This document shows, piece after piece, positions 1 to 5,790 of a stretch of 12,607 nucleotides of DNA. A model generated the notes under the pieces. That model did not search any database. It was not told the origin of the DNA and saw only the letters and a program-made list of their open reading frames with translations. The translations under genes were made by a program, and so were the position numbers. The first letter of the stretch is position 1. Every line of letters begins with the position of its first letter. Location of the stretch: positions 1 through 12,607 of the forward strand of contig MNTV01000006.1 of NCBI GenBank assembly GCA_001917175.1. Reading direction: 5' to 3'. The DNA comes from Azospirillum sp. 51_20. GTDB lineage: Bacteria; Pseudomonadota; Alphaproteobacteria; RF32; CAG-239.

Positions 1-30
1 TTACACTCCGCACCCGGCCTCCCGGATGCA
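1..30 (-). ncRNA. 5' end of a further array RNA, cut by the window edge
   Basis: The same promoter and 5' hairpin as in the three complete copies are present here, so a fourth RNA should start near 29-30 and run leftward out of the window. Only its first hairpin is visible. One arm carries a G.U wobble in the minus-strand RNA (an A.C clash in the plus-strand reading). Confidence 0.55.
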
Positions 31-36
31 GGATTG

Positions 37-65
37 ATATTAAAGAAATTACCGCCCGTTGGCAA
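37..65 (-). promoter_or_regulatory. Promoter of the off-window array RNA
   Basis: Read on the minus strand, TTGCCA (60-65) is followed by a 17-base spacer and TAATAT (37-42). This is five of six matches to the -35 consensus and four of six to the -10. The same pair with the same spacer recurs in every unit. Confidence 0.6.
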
Positions 66-118
66 GAGCTTTCTTTTAATCAACACTCTCCCTTTGTTTT
101 GCTTATTTACCTTGATTT

Positions 119-288
119 AAAACAAAACTCACCTTGATGAGTTCAAGGTGAGGGAGTTAACGACTGATCACAGAACAGTCCGGGTTATTCGCGCTTATAG
201 CCTTATATCCCCGGCTCCCTCTTTACAGGAGTCGTTCTTTTTTCTGTGAAAGGAGCCGTTACACTCCGCACCCGGCCTCCCGGATGCG
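119..288 (-). ncRNA. Array small RNA, copy 1 (~170 nt)
   Basis: Predicted start near 287-288, seven bases after the -10 box; predicted end in the U-tract at 119-127. In RNA order it has: hairpin P1 with an apical GAGG loop and a G.U wobble; hairpin P2 (GGAG/CUCC); an A-rich linker; closing helix P3 (GAGGGAG 221-215 with CUCCCUC 156-150); helix P4 (214-210 with 184-180); hairpin P5 with a 9-nt loop (175-167); and the terminator hairpin. Loop bases 168-175 are exactly complementary over 8 bp to linker bases 242-249, which would form a pseudoknot. There is no protein reading frame. I do not recognise the family. The function is unknown; a trans-acting regulatory RNA is a guess from its layout. 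Confidence 0.7.
128..152 (-). terminator. Intrinsic terminator of array RNA copy 1
   Basis: On the minus strand a perfect 10 bp stem (CTCACCTTGA with TCAAGGTGAG) with a 5-nt loop is followed directly by TTTTGTTTT (127-119). On the plus strand the stem is followed by ggagttaa, so termination is expected only leftward. Confidence 0.75.
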
Positions 289-294
289 GGATTG

Positions 295-323
295 ATATTA
301 AAGAAATTACCGCCCGTTGGCAA
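295..323 (-). promoter_or_regulatory. Promoter of array RNA copy 1
   Basis: TTGCCA at 318-323 and TAATAT at 295-300, 17 bases apart, read leftward. The ~40 bp upstream of the -35 box is A-rich and is also conserved between units. Confidence 0.65.
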
Positions 324-373
324 GAGCTTTCTTTTAATCAACACTCCCGAGCTTTCTTTTAATCAACACTCCC
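324..373. repeat. 25 bp tandem duplication within unit 2
   Basis: The segment beginning gagctttctttt occurs at 324-348 and again at 349-373. It lies between the RNA copy 2 terminator and the copy 1 promoter, so it lengthens the spacer without touching either RNA. Confidence 0.9.
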
Positions 374-399
374 TTTGTTTTGCCTATTTACCCTGATTT

Positions 400-576
400 A
401 AAACAAAACTCACCCTGATGTAAAACCAAGGTGAGGGAGTTAACGACTGTTAGCGAACAGTCTGCCTTATTCGTCATACCGTTAAAGATATGCTTATATC
501 AGCAGCTCCCTCTTAAAGGGAAACATGTTTTTCGCTAAAGGAGCCGTTACACTCCGCATCCGGCCTCCCGGATGCA
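400..576 (-). ncRNA. Array small RNA, copy 2 (~177 nt)
   Basis: Same plan as copy 1. P1 is a perfect 8 bp hairpin (575-556). P3 is 512-506 with 439-433. P4 is the four-pair helix 505-502 with 465-462, whose sequence is unrelated to the copy 1 helix. P5 has a five-pair GACTG/CAGTC stem and an 8-nt loop (457-450). All eight loop bases are complementary to linker bases 531-538, giving the same pseudoknot as in copy 1 with a new sequence. The motifs CTTATAT (493-499) and TTATTCG (467-473, plus-strand spelling) are conserved on either side of the P4 interior. Function unknown. Confidence 0.7.
409..435 (-). terminator. Intrinsic terminator of array RNA copy 2
   Basis: A nine-pair stem (427-435 with 409-417) contains one U.G wobble in the minus-strand RNA and is followed by TTTTGTTTT (408-400). 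In a plus-strand RNA the same position would be a C.A mismatch, which favours the leftward sense. Confidence 0.7.
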
Positions 577-582
577 GGATTG

Positions 583-611
583 ATATTAAAGAAATTACCG
601 CCCGTTGGCAA
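583..611 (-). promoter_or_regulatory. Promoter of array RNA copy 2
   Basis: TTGCCA at 606-611 and TAATAT at 583-588 with a 17-base spacer, read leftward. Confidence 0.65.
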
Positions 612-662
612 GAGCTTTCTTTTAATCAACACTCCCTTTGTTTTGCTTATTTACCCTGATTT

Positions 663-830
663 AAAACAAAACTCACCCTGATAAATTCAAGGTGAGGGAG
701 TTCGTAACTGCATGTAATCAATGTGCGTTATTCGTCCGGAAAAACCGACTTATGTCCGCACCTCCCTCTTAAAGGGCTTTTTTGTTTACATGAGGAGCTC
801 TGACACTCCGCATCCGGCCTCCCGGATGCA
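663..830 (-). ncRNA. Array small RNA, copy 3 (~168 nt)
   Basis: Same plan, with the most divergent core of the three. P1 is a perfect 8 bp hairpin (829-810). P3 is 768-762 with 700-694. P4 is the five-pair helix 761-757 with 727-723 (GUGCG/CGCAC type). An inner CGG/CCG hairpin caps the P4 interior. P5 is a weaker four-pair stem with an 8-nt loop (718-711). Seven loop bases (711-717) pair exactly with linker bases 786-792, again keeping the pseudoknot despite a different sequence. The promoter lies in the truncated fourth unit, which explains why that unit is short. Function unknown. Confidence 0.7.
672..696 (-). terminator. Intrinsic terminator of array RNA copy 3
   Basis: A ten-pair stem (687-696 with 672-681) with one U.G wobble in the minus-strand RNA and a 5-nt loop is followed by TTTTGTTTT (671-663). 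Confidence 0.72.
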
Positions 831-836
831 GGATTG

Positions 837-865
837 ATATTAAAGAAAACGCCGCCCGTTGGCAA
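837..865 (-). promoter_or_regulatory. Promoter of array RNA copy 3
   Basis: TTGCCA at 860-865 and TAATAT at 837-842 with a 17-base spacer. Similarity to the other units fades immediately upstream of this -35 box, apart from a short GATTAAA stretch. Confidence 0.62.
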
Positions 866-878
866 GCGGAAATTTAAT

Positions 879-917
879 CAGGCTTTTTTGAGGGGGAGAA
901 AAAGCGAAAAAAGCCTG
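879..917. repeat. 11 bp perfect inverted repeat with T/A tracts
   Basis: CAGGCTTTTTT (879-889) and AAAAAAGCCTG (907-917) flank a 17-base purine-rich loop. The T-run is inside the stem, so it does not look like a standard terminator in either direction. Confidence 0.8.
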
Positions 918-930
918 GCAAGAGGGAACA

Positions 931-1205
931 GAGGAAGAGGAAGAGGAAGAGGAAGAGGAAGAGGAAGTGGAAGTGGAAGAGGAAGAGGAAGAGGAAGTGG
1001 AAGTGGAAGTGGAAGTGGAAGTGGAAGAGGAAGTGGAAGTGGAAGAGGAAGAGGAAGAGGAAGAGGAAGAGGAAGTGGAAGAGGAAGTGGAAGAGGAAGA
1101 GGAAGAGGAAGAGGAAGAGGAAGTGGAAGTGGAAGAGGAAGAGGAAGTGGAAGAGGAAGTGGAAGTGGAAGAGGAAGTGGAAGTGGAAGTGGAAGTGGAA
1201 GTGGA
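931..1205. repeat. Hexanucleotide tandem repeat GGAAG(A/T), 45 full copies plus a partial
   Basis: In the phase gNggaa there are 45 complete hexamers and a final partial one. The only variable position is the second base, A or T, and runs of each type alternate irregularly. The plus strand is almost pure purine except for these T positions. Several frames on both strands stay open through it, giving only dipeptide repeats (Gly-Arg/Ser, Glu/Val, Leu-Pro, Ser-Thr). I treat none of these as a gene. Such arrays are prone to slippage, so copy number may vary among strains or with assembly. Confidence 0.95.
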
Positions 1206-1549
1206 TAAGGGTGTGGAATCGAACAGGGAAATACAAATGCGGAAGAAGTAAAAACAGGAGCACGGAAACGGAAGCAATGCAAGAAAACCGGTGCATAAGC
1301 GGTAGTAAGGCTGAAAGTATGAAAACGAGAGAGAGCAGAAATATGGAAACGGAAGAAAAAGAACAAGTGCAGCAACAGGAATGAGCATAAACTTCCACCA
1401 GCTAACGCAAACGGTATTAACCATTCCGAAACTCAAACGCCCGGCCCGAAGCTGCGCAAGCCTTACGGCCGGGCCGGCATGTCTGCATCTGCCTGCTTAT
1501 GCAGACGTTCAAAACATAAAAAAAATGAATATGGCGTGAAGATGTCAAT
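1206..1549. other. Purine-rich non-coding stretch with two adjacent hairpins
   Basis: I see no supportable gene here. Positions 1206-1400 are rich in A and G on the plus strand and contain degenerate echoes of the flanking repeats (ggaaacggaag). At 1441-1477 an 8 bp inverted repeat (CCGGCCCG/CGGGCCGG) encloses 21 bases. Immediately after, at 1481-1506, a second perfect 8 bp inverted repeat (GTCTGCAT/ATGCAGAC) encloses 10 bases. Neither is followed by a T-tract on the strand where it would terminate. Confidence 0.6.
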
Positions 1550-1835
1550 AAGAGCGAATGCGGGTATAATGAAGGACGAAAACAGGAGTAAAACCGGAAA
1601 AAGCGGGGCAGGATTGAGAAAAAATCGGAAACAAGAGCGAATGCGGGTATAAGGGTAAAGGGCAAAAACAGGAGTAAAGCCGGAAGAAGCGGGACGGGAT
1701 TGGGGAAAAATCGGAAACAAGAGCGAATGCGGGTATAAGGGTAAAGGGCAAAGAAAATCGGAAATAAGAACGAATGCGGGTATAAGGATGAAGGACGAAA
1801 ACAGAAGTAAAACCGGAAGAAGCGGGGTCAGGCGG
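1550..1835. repeat. 83-86 bp purine-rich tandem repeat, four copies
   Basis: Copies beginning aaga(g/a)cgaatgcggg start at 1550, 1633, 1719 and 1766. Spacings are 83, 86 and 47 bp, so the third copy carries an internal deletion of about 39 bp. Shared blocks include gcgggtataagg, acaggagtaaa and ccggaagaagcggg. The 83 bp and 47 bp spacings are not multiples of three, so a conserved reading frame is not the reason for the repeat. Confidence 0.88.
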
Positions 1836-1937
1836 AAAAGGAAGCAGGCGTTAGAGGAGAAATGAAAACAAGCGTATGTGCGGGAAATAAAAAAAACGGA
1901 AAAATACGGGGATCAAATCCGACGCGGAAACTTCGGG

Positions 1938-2380
1938 GCGGTTCGGCACGACGGTTTCGGAGCGGTTCAGCATAAAGGATTGTGGGAAAGGCACAGCAGG
2001 TTCGGGAAAGTCCAACACGGCAGGTTTGAATGAGTTTGACGTGAAAAAACTTGGCAAGTCCAATACGACAGATTCAGACAGTTCGGCGTGAAAATGCTTG
2101 GCAGATTCGACACGGGGATTCAGACGGTTCGACATAACGGATTGCGGGAAAGGCACAGCAGGTTCGGGAAAATCCAACACGGCAGGTTTGAATGAGTTTG
2201 ACGTGAAAAAACTTGGCAAGTCCAATACGACAGATTCAGACAGTTCGGCGTGAAAAAGCTTGGCAGATTCGACACGGGGATTCAGACGGTTCGACATAAC
2301 GGATTGCGGGGAAGGCACAGCAGGTTCGGGAAAGTCCGGTCTGACCGGTCCTTGGCAATTCGGCATGACGGACCGCTGCA
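1938..2380. repeat. 162 bp tandem repeat, about 2.7 copies
   Basis: The landmark ggattg(t/c)ggg occurs at 1977, 2139 and 2301, an exact 162 bp spacing twice. Copies are nearly identical between 1977 and about 2330. The left end (1938-1976) is a diverged copy and the right end is shortened by an internal deletion. Shorter related motifs (ttcgacacg, ttcgacataac, ttcggcgtga) recur inside a unit, suggesting growth from a smaller ancestral repeat. The period is 54 codons, so a minus-strand frame stays open across it (1851-2381), but that frame has no clear ribosome binding site. Confidence 0.9.
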
Positions 2381-2493
2381 TACGCGGCTTATTTTTTACA
2401 AAAAAGCATTACAGAAAATCCGGCGGCAAAAAACAGTCAGCCGTGACCAAAAGGAAAGGCCCCGAAAATACACCGGCAAACGACCGGCGGCTT

Positions 2494-4158
2494 TCACGCC
2501 GTCAGCAACACCCGCGCCGCCGCCCTTGCTTCGTCGGTAATATGCTCGCCGGCCAGCATACGGGCAATTTCCTCAAACCGCGCCGTCTTGTCCAGTTCAT
2601 AAACATAAGTGGTGGTAACGTTGTCTGCCGTCTTTTTTTCCACTTTGAAATGACTGTTGCCGCATGCGGCCACCTGCGGCGAATGGGTAACGGTCAGCAC
2701 CTGCACCGTCTGCGCCAGCCGCGCCAGCCTTTCGCCGACCGCCTGTGCCGTCGCGCCGCCGACACCGGCGTCCACTTCGTCAAAAATCATGGTCTGACAA
2801 CCGCCCGTCTCCGCCAGATTAACCTTTAAGGCCAGCATAAAGCGCGCCAGTTCGCCGCCCGAAGCGATTTTGTTGAGCGGCCCCTGCGGCGAATTGGGGT
2901 TGGTGGAAACGGTGAAAGCAACAGAGTCAACACCGTTCTCACTCCAGGAACTTTCCGGCAGGCGTTCAATGCGGGTAACGAAACGCGCCTTTTCCATTTT
3001 GAGCGGCGGCAATTCTTCCATCACTTTCCAGTCCAGCTGAGCCGCCGCCTGTCGTCTTTTCTCGCTCAAATCTTCCGCCGCGGCAACATAAGCCAGCCGG
3101 CATTCTTCTTCCCGTTTCAGGCATTCGTTTAAACCGTCTTCGCCCAGCTCTATTTTTTCCAGCTTCCCGCGCATATCGGCCAGCACCGCCGGCAGTTCGT
3201 CGATCGTCGTCTGATGTTTGCGCGCCGCCGCCCGCAGAGCAAACAGCCGCTGTTCGATCATATCAATCTCGTTTTGGCTGAGACTGATGGCCGAACTGGC
3301 TTCCTCAATCTGGCGGATGCACTCGTCGGCGTTGATCAAAGTCTGCTCCAAAATTTCGGCAATGCCGTCGTATTTTCCCTCCACCAGCCGGTTGGCGCGG
3401 TCTATTGCCCCCTGGGCATGACGCACGGCCGACAGCACGTCGGCGCCCAAGGTCAGACTGCCATAGGCGGCGTTCAGATTTTCCAGCAGTTTTTCGGCAT
3501 TCATCATTTCCGTCCGGCGGGCGGAAAGCTCCGCTTCTTCGCCGGCGGCCGGGTTCAGCTTTTCCAGTTCGTCAACCCAGCAGCGAAGGTTTTCCTCGTC
3601 GGTTTTGGCCTTATTCAGATTCTCCTCAAAAGCCCGGCGCTCTTCCGCCGCCTGCCGGTACAACGCATATTTTTCCCGCACTTCGGCACAGGCTTCCGGA
3701 TATTTGCCGTAGCCGTCCAGAATATCGCGATGGGAAGCGGGGTTAAGCAGCCCCTGGTTGTCAAACTGTCCGTGCACTTCCACCAAAACGCGGCCGAATT
3801 CCTTTAAGACCTTCAGCGACACCGGCTGATCATTGATAAAGATTTTGCCCCGGCCGTTTACGTCCAACGTGCGTTTGATTACCAGTTCGTCTTCCAGATC
3901 GAGATCATATTCTTCCGCCAGCCGATAAAGCGGATGGCCGGCCGGCGGCAGGCTGAAAACGGCGGTTACGCTCAGTTTGTCTTCGCCGCGACGGATCAGC
4001 GAGGTTTCCGCCCGGCTGCCCAGCACCAGCCCGAGAGAATCGAGCAGAATCGACTTGCCGGCGCCGGTTTCCCCCGTCAGCACGCTGAAACCGGCCGAAA
4101 ATTCAAGATCCAGCCGGTCGATGAGCACTACATTGCGGATGGACAGTGAGCAGAGCAT
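2494..4158 (-). CDS. recN: DNA repair protein RecN
   Basis: RecN is an SMC-like ATPase that acts at double-strand breaks during recombinational repair in the cytoplasm. The 554-residue product has the family's usual length. It starts with the AAA-like N-terminal half, including the Walker A motif GETGAGKS at residues 29-36. A central helical coiled-coil region follows (about 150-370). The C-terminal half has the ABC signature SGGEL (433-437), the Walker B stretch MIFDEVDAGVGG (457-468, D460/E461) and the switch histidine in TVTHSPQVAA. It is the last gene of lpxC-bamD-recN and starts two bases after the bamD stop. Only a weak AAGG lies about 12 bases upstream, so translation is probably coupled to bamD. 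No clear terminator was found between its stop and the 162 bp repeats. Confidence 0.97.
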   Translation of the reverse strand: MLCSLSIRNVVLIDRLDLEFSAGFSVLTGETGAGKSILLDSLGLVLGSRAETSLIRRGEDKLSVTAVFSLPPAGHPLYRLAEEYDLDLEDELVIKRTLDVNGRGKIFINDQPVSLKVLKEFGRVLVEVHGQFDNQGLLNPASHRDILDGYGKYPEACAEVREKYALYRQAAEERRAFEENLNKAKTDEENLRCWVDELEKLNPAAGEEAELSARRTEMMNAEKLLENLNAAYGSLTLGADVLSAVRHAQGAIDRANRLVEGKYDGIAEILEQTLINADECIRQIEEASSAISLSQNEIDMIEQRLFALRAAARKHQTTIDELPAVLADMRGKLEKIELGEDGLNECLKREEECRLAYVAAAEDLSEKRRQAAAQLDWKVMEELPPLKMEKARFVTRIERLPESSWSENGVDSVAFTVSTNPNSPQGPLNKIASGGELARFMLALKVNLAETGGCQTMIFDEVDAGVGGATAQAVGERLARLAQTVQVLTVTHSPQVAACGNSHFKVEKKTADNVTTTYVYELDKTARFEEIARMLAGEHITDEARAAARVLLTA

Positions 4159-4160
4159 GG

Positions 4161-4907
4161 CTATTTTTTGCCTTTGACGATTTTTTGCGCCTTGGCCGTC
4201 CAGCTGCCTTCGGGGTAATTGTAACTCAGCACCTCATAAGCCCGCGCCGCTTCGCCGGACATGCCGAGGATGGTATAAATTTCCGTCTGGCGGTAAAGGG
4301 CTTCCTCAACATAACCGGTTTTGTTGTAGTTGTTGACCACTGCCGAAAAACGGTTCAGGGCGGAAAGATAGTTTTTCTGGTTGAGATAATAACGCCCGAC
4401 TTCCATTTCCTTGCCGGCCAGGTTGTCGCGCGCCAGCACCATTTTCTGTCTGGCATCGGCGGCATATTTACTGTCCGGAAAACGGGCAACCAGCTGATTG
4501 AAGGCCTCCAGAGCCCGGCGGGTTTCGCCCTGCTCGCGGTTGACGTCGGAAATCTGGTCGTAATAACAGATCGCTTTCAGATAATAGGCGTAGGCCACGT
4601 TCGGATTGCCGGGATGGAAACGGATAAAACGGTCCAGCGCCATCACCGCATCGTCATAGCTTTCGTTTTTGTAGTAGGCGTAGGCGCCCATGATTTTGGC
4701 GTCGGTCGCCCAGCGGGAATAGGGATATTCCAGCTCCACTTTTTCAAAGGTTTCCGCCGCTTTCTTATAACGCGTTTCGTCCAGATAGTCATGCGCCCGG
4801 TTATAAAGCTGCTCGGCCGTCATATTGTCGAGGTCGACATCGTCGGAAGCGCAGCCGAACAACAGCGCGGAAGCAAACAACAAAGACAACAACTTGCATT
4901 TTTTCAT
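4161..4907 (-). CDS. bamD: Outer membrane protein assembly factor BamD (lipoprotein)
   Basis: BamD is an essential lipoprotein of the BAM complex, which folds beta-barrel proteins into the outer membrane from the periplasmic side. The 248-residue product opens with a lipoprotein signal peptide. The lipobox LFGC places the lipidated cysteine at residue 19. The mature part is a run of TPR-like helix pairs, with recognisable AEQLYNRAHDYL, YKKAAETFEKVELEYP and YAADARQKM segments typical of the ComL/YfiO family. It starts four bases after the lpxC stop and ends two bases before recN, without a strong Shine-Dalgarno site of its own. This indicates one operon with coupled translation. Confidence 0.95.
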   Translation of the reverse strand: MKKCKLLSLLFASALLFGCASDDVDLDNMTAEQLYNRAHDYLDETRYKKAAETFEKVELEYPYSRWATDAKIMGAYAYYKNESYDDAVMALDRFIRFHPGNPNVAYAYYLKAICYYDQISDVNREQGETRRALEAFNQLVARFPDSKYAADARQKMVLARDNLAGKEMEVGRYYLNQKNYLSALNRFSAVVNNYNKTGYVEEALYRQTEIYTILGMSGEAARAYEVLSYNYPEGSWTAKAQKIVKGKK

Positions 4908-4911
4908 GTTT

Positions 4912-5766
4912 TTACACCAATTCGTAATTTGACTGATCGCTGAACAAAACCTTCAGCAGTTGATTGTTGTGAAAATGACCGGTCTTAAAAGCATTCAGTT
5001 CGCCCAAAATCCGGTAACCGGAAGTGTAAAGATCCCCGACGGCGTCCAAAACCTTGTGGTTGACGCATTCGTGCGGATGGCGCAGGCCTTCGGGGTTTAA
5101 CACCGTTTCGCCGTCAAGGACCACGGCGTTCTCCAGACTGCCGCCCTTAATCAGTCCGATCGACTGCAGATAGTCCACCTGGTATTTTTCACAGAACGTG
5201 CGGCAGGGCGCAATCTCCGAGGCAAAAAGTTCAGGCGTGATTTCGCCTTCAAAAACCTGATGACCGACAATTTTGGAAGGAAAATCAATTTCAAAACGGA
5301 TTTGCAGCCCTTTCTCATAAGGTTTCAGCACCGCATGGTTGCCTTTGTCGTCGGCAAAAGACACTTCTTTTAAAATTTTCAGATATTTTCGCGGGGCGCT
5401 CTGCTCTTGCAGAGGAATGTTGCACAAAGCCTTGTACAGCACTTCGGCGCTGCCGTCCATGATCGGCAGTTCGGGGTTGCTGACCTCAACCAGCACGTTA
5501 TCAATGCCGCGGGCATAGAGCGCGCTCATCAGGTGCTCTATGGTGCTGACGACGTTTTTGTCATCGCTGCCGAGACAGGTGCAGTTGCGGGTGTCAACCA
5601 CCTTCGACCACAAAGCCGGCAGCGCGGGGGCGTCCGGCAGATCCGAACGTTTGAAGAAAATGCCGGAATTTTCCGCCAGAGGTTTAAAGACCAGTTTCGA
5701 CTTCAGCCCCGAGTGGAGCCCGATCCCTTCAATTTCAAACTGTTGTCCGATTGTCTGCTGCCGCAT
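4912..5766 (-). CDS. lpxC: UDP-3-O-acyl-N-acetylglucosamine deacetylase LpxC
   Basis: LpxC is the zinc enzyme for the committed step of lipid A synthesis: it removes the N-acetyl group from UDP-3-O-acyl-GlcNAc in the cytoplasm. The active-site landmarks are present. These are E77-H78 in TIEH, T190 in CRTF, the H237-K238-x-x-D241 motif (HKVLDAVGD) and H264 in KTGHFHNN, each one residue before the E. coli number. By family knowledge H78, H237 and D241 bind zinc. At 284 residues it is about 20 shorter than the E. coli enzyme, lacking only C-terminal sequence. The start is supported by a GGAGGG site three to four bases upstream. It is the first protein gene of the lpxC-bamD-recN run. rnpB ends about 24 bases upstream on the same strand. 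Confidence 0.97.
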   Translation of the reverse strand: MRQQTIGQQFEIEGIGLHSGLKSKLVFKPLAENSGIFFKRSDLPDAPALPALWSKVVDTRNCTCLGSDDKNVVSTIEHLMSALYARGIDNVLVEVSNPELPIMDGSAEVLYKALCNIPLQEQSAPRKYLKILKEVSFADDKGNHAVLKPYEKGLQIRFEIDFPSKIVGHQVFEGEITPELFASEIAPCRTFCEKYQVDYLQSIGLIKGGSLENAVVLDGETVLNPEGLRHPHECVNHKVLDAVGDLYTSGYRILGELNAFKTGHFHNNQLLKVLFSDQSNYELV

Positions 5767-5790
5767 GTTCCCTCCGCAATAAATAAAAAG

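Larger units (their letters stand above)
1..866 (-). repeat. Tandem array of ~254-288 bp units (small-RNA gene array)
   Basis: Units begin at 1, 259, 547 and 801, each opening with (t/c)acactccgc followed by a GC-rich hairpin. Spacings are 258, 288 and 254 bp. About 165 bp of each unit is nearly identical and about 80-100 bp is variable. The fourth unit loses clear similarity just after a TTGCCA box (minus strand) near 866. That is the expected boundary if the real unit is a promoter plus RNA read leftward. The array runs off the left edge, so the copy number is unknown. No open reading frame is conserved among the units. Unit 2 is longer partly because a 25 bp segment is duplicated in tandem (324-348 and 349-373). 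Confidence 0.9.

Noticed and set aside
1..866. CRISPR array or integron cassette array
   Set aside because: Units are about 260 bp with long conserved parts, not short repeats with spacers. No GTTRRRY core sites or cassette reading frames are present.
1..866. Array RNAs read on the plus strand (hairpin plus short T-run after CCCTCTTAAAGGG)
   Set aside because: A plus-strand terminator-like hairpin exists in copy 3, but it is poor in the other copies. The promoter, wobble pairs and strong conserved T-tract all favour the minus strand.
834..1436. Open frames through the hexamer array on both strands (Gly-Arg/Ser, Glu-Val, Leu-Pro, Ser-Thr and Phe-Leu dipeptide products)
   Set aside because: They are all by-products of a six-base repeat without stop codons. 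Starts are poor and no frame shows protein-like composition outside the repeat.
1851..2381. A 176-codon minus-strand frame with 54-residue repeats
   Set aside because: The repeat is a DNA minisatellite whose period happens to be divisible by three. There is no ribosome binding site and no recognisable domain. It is kept as a finding, not a gene.
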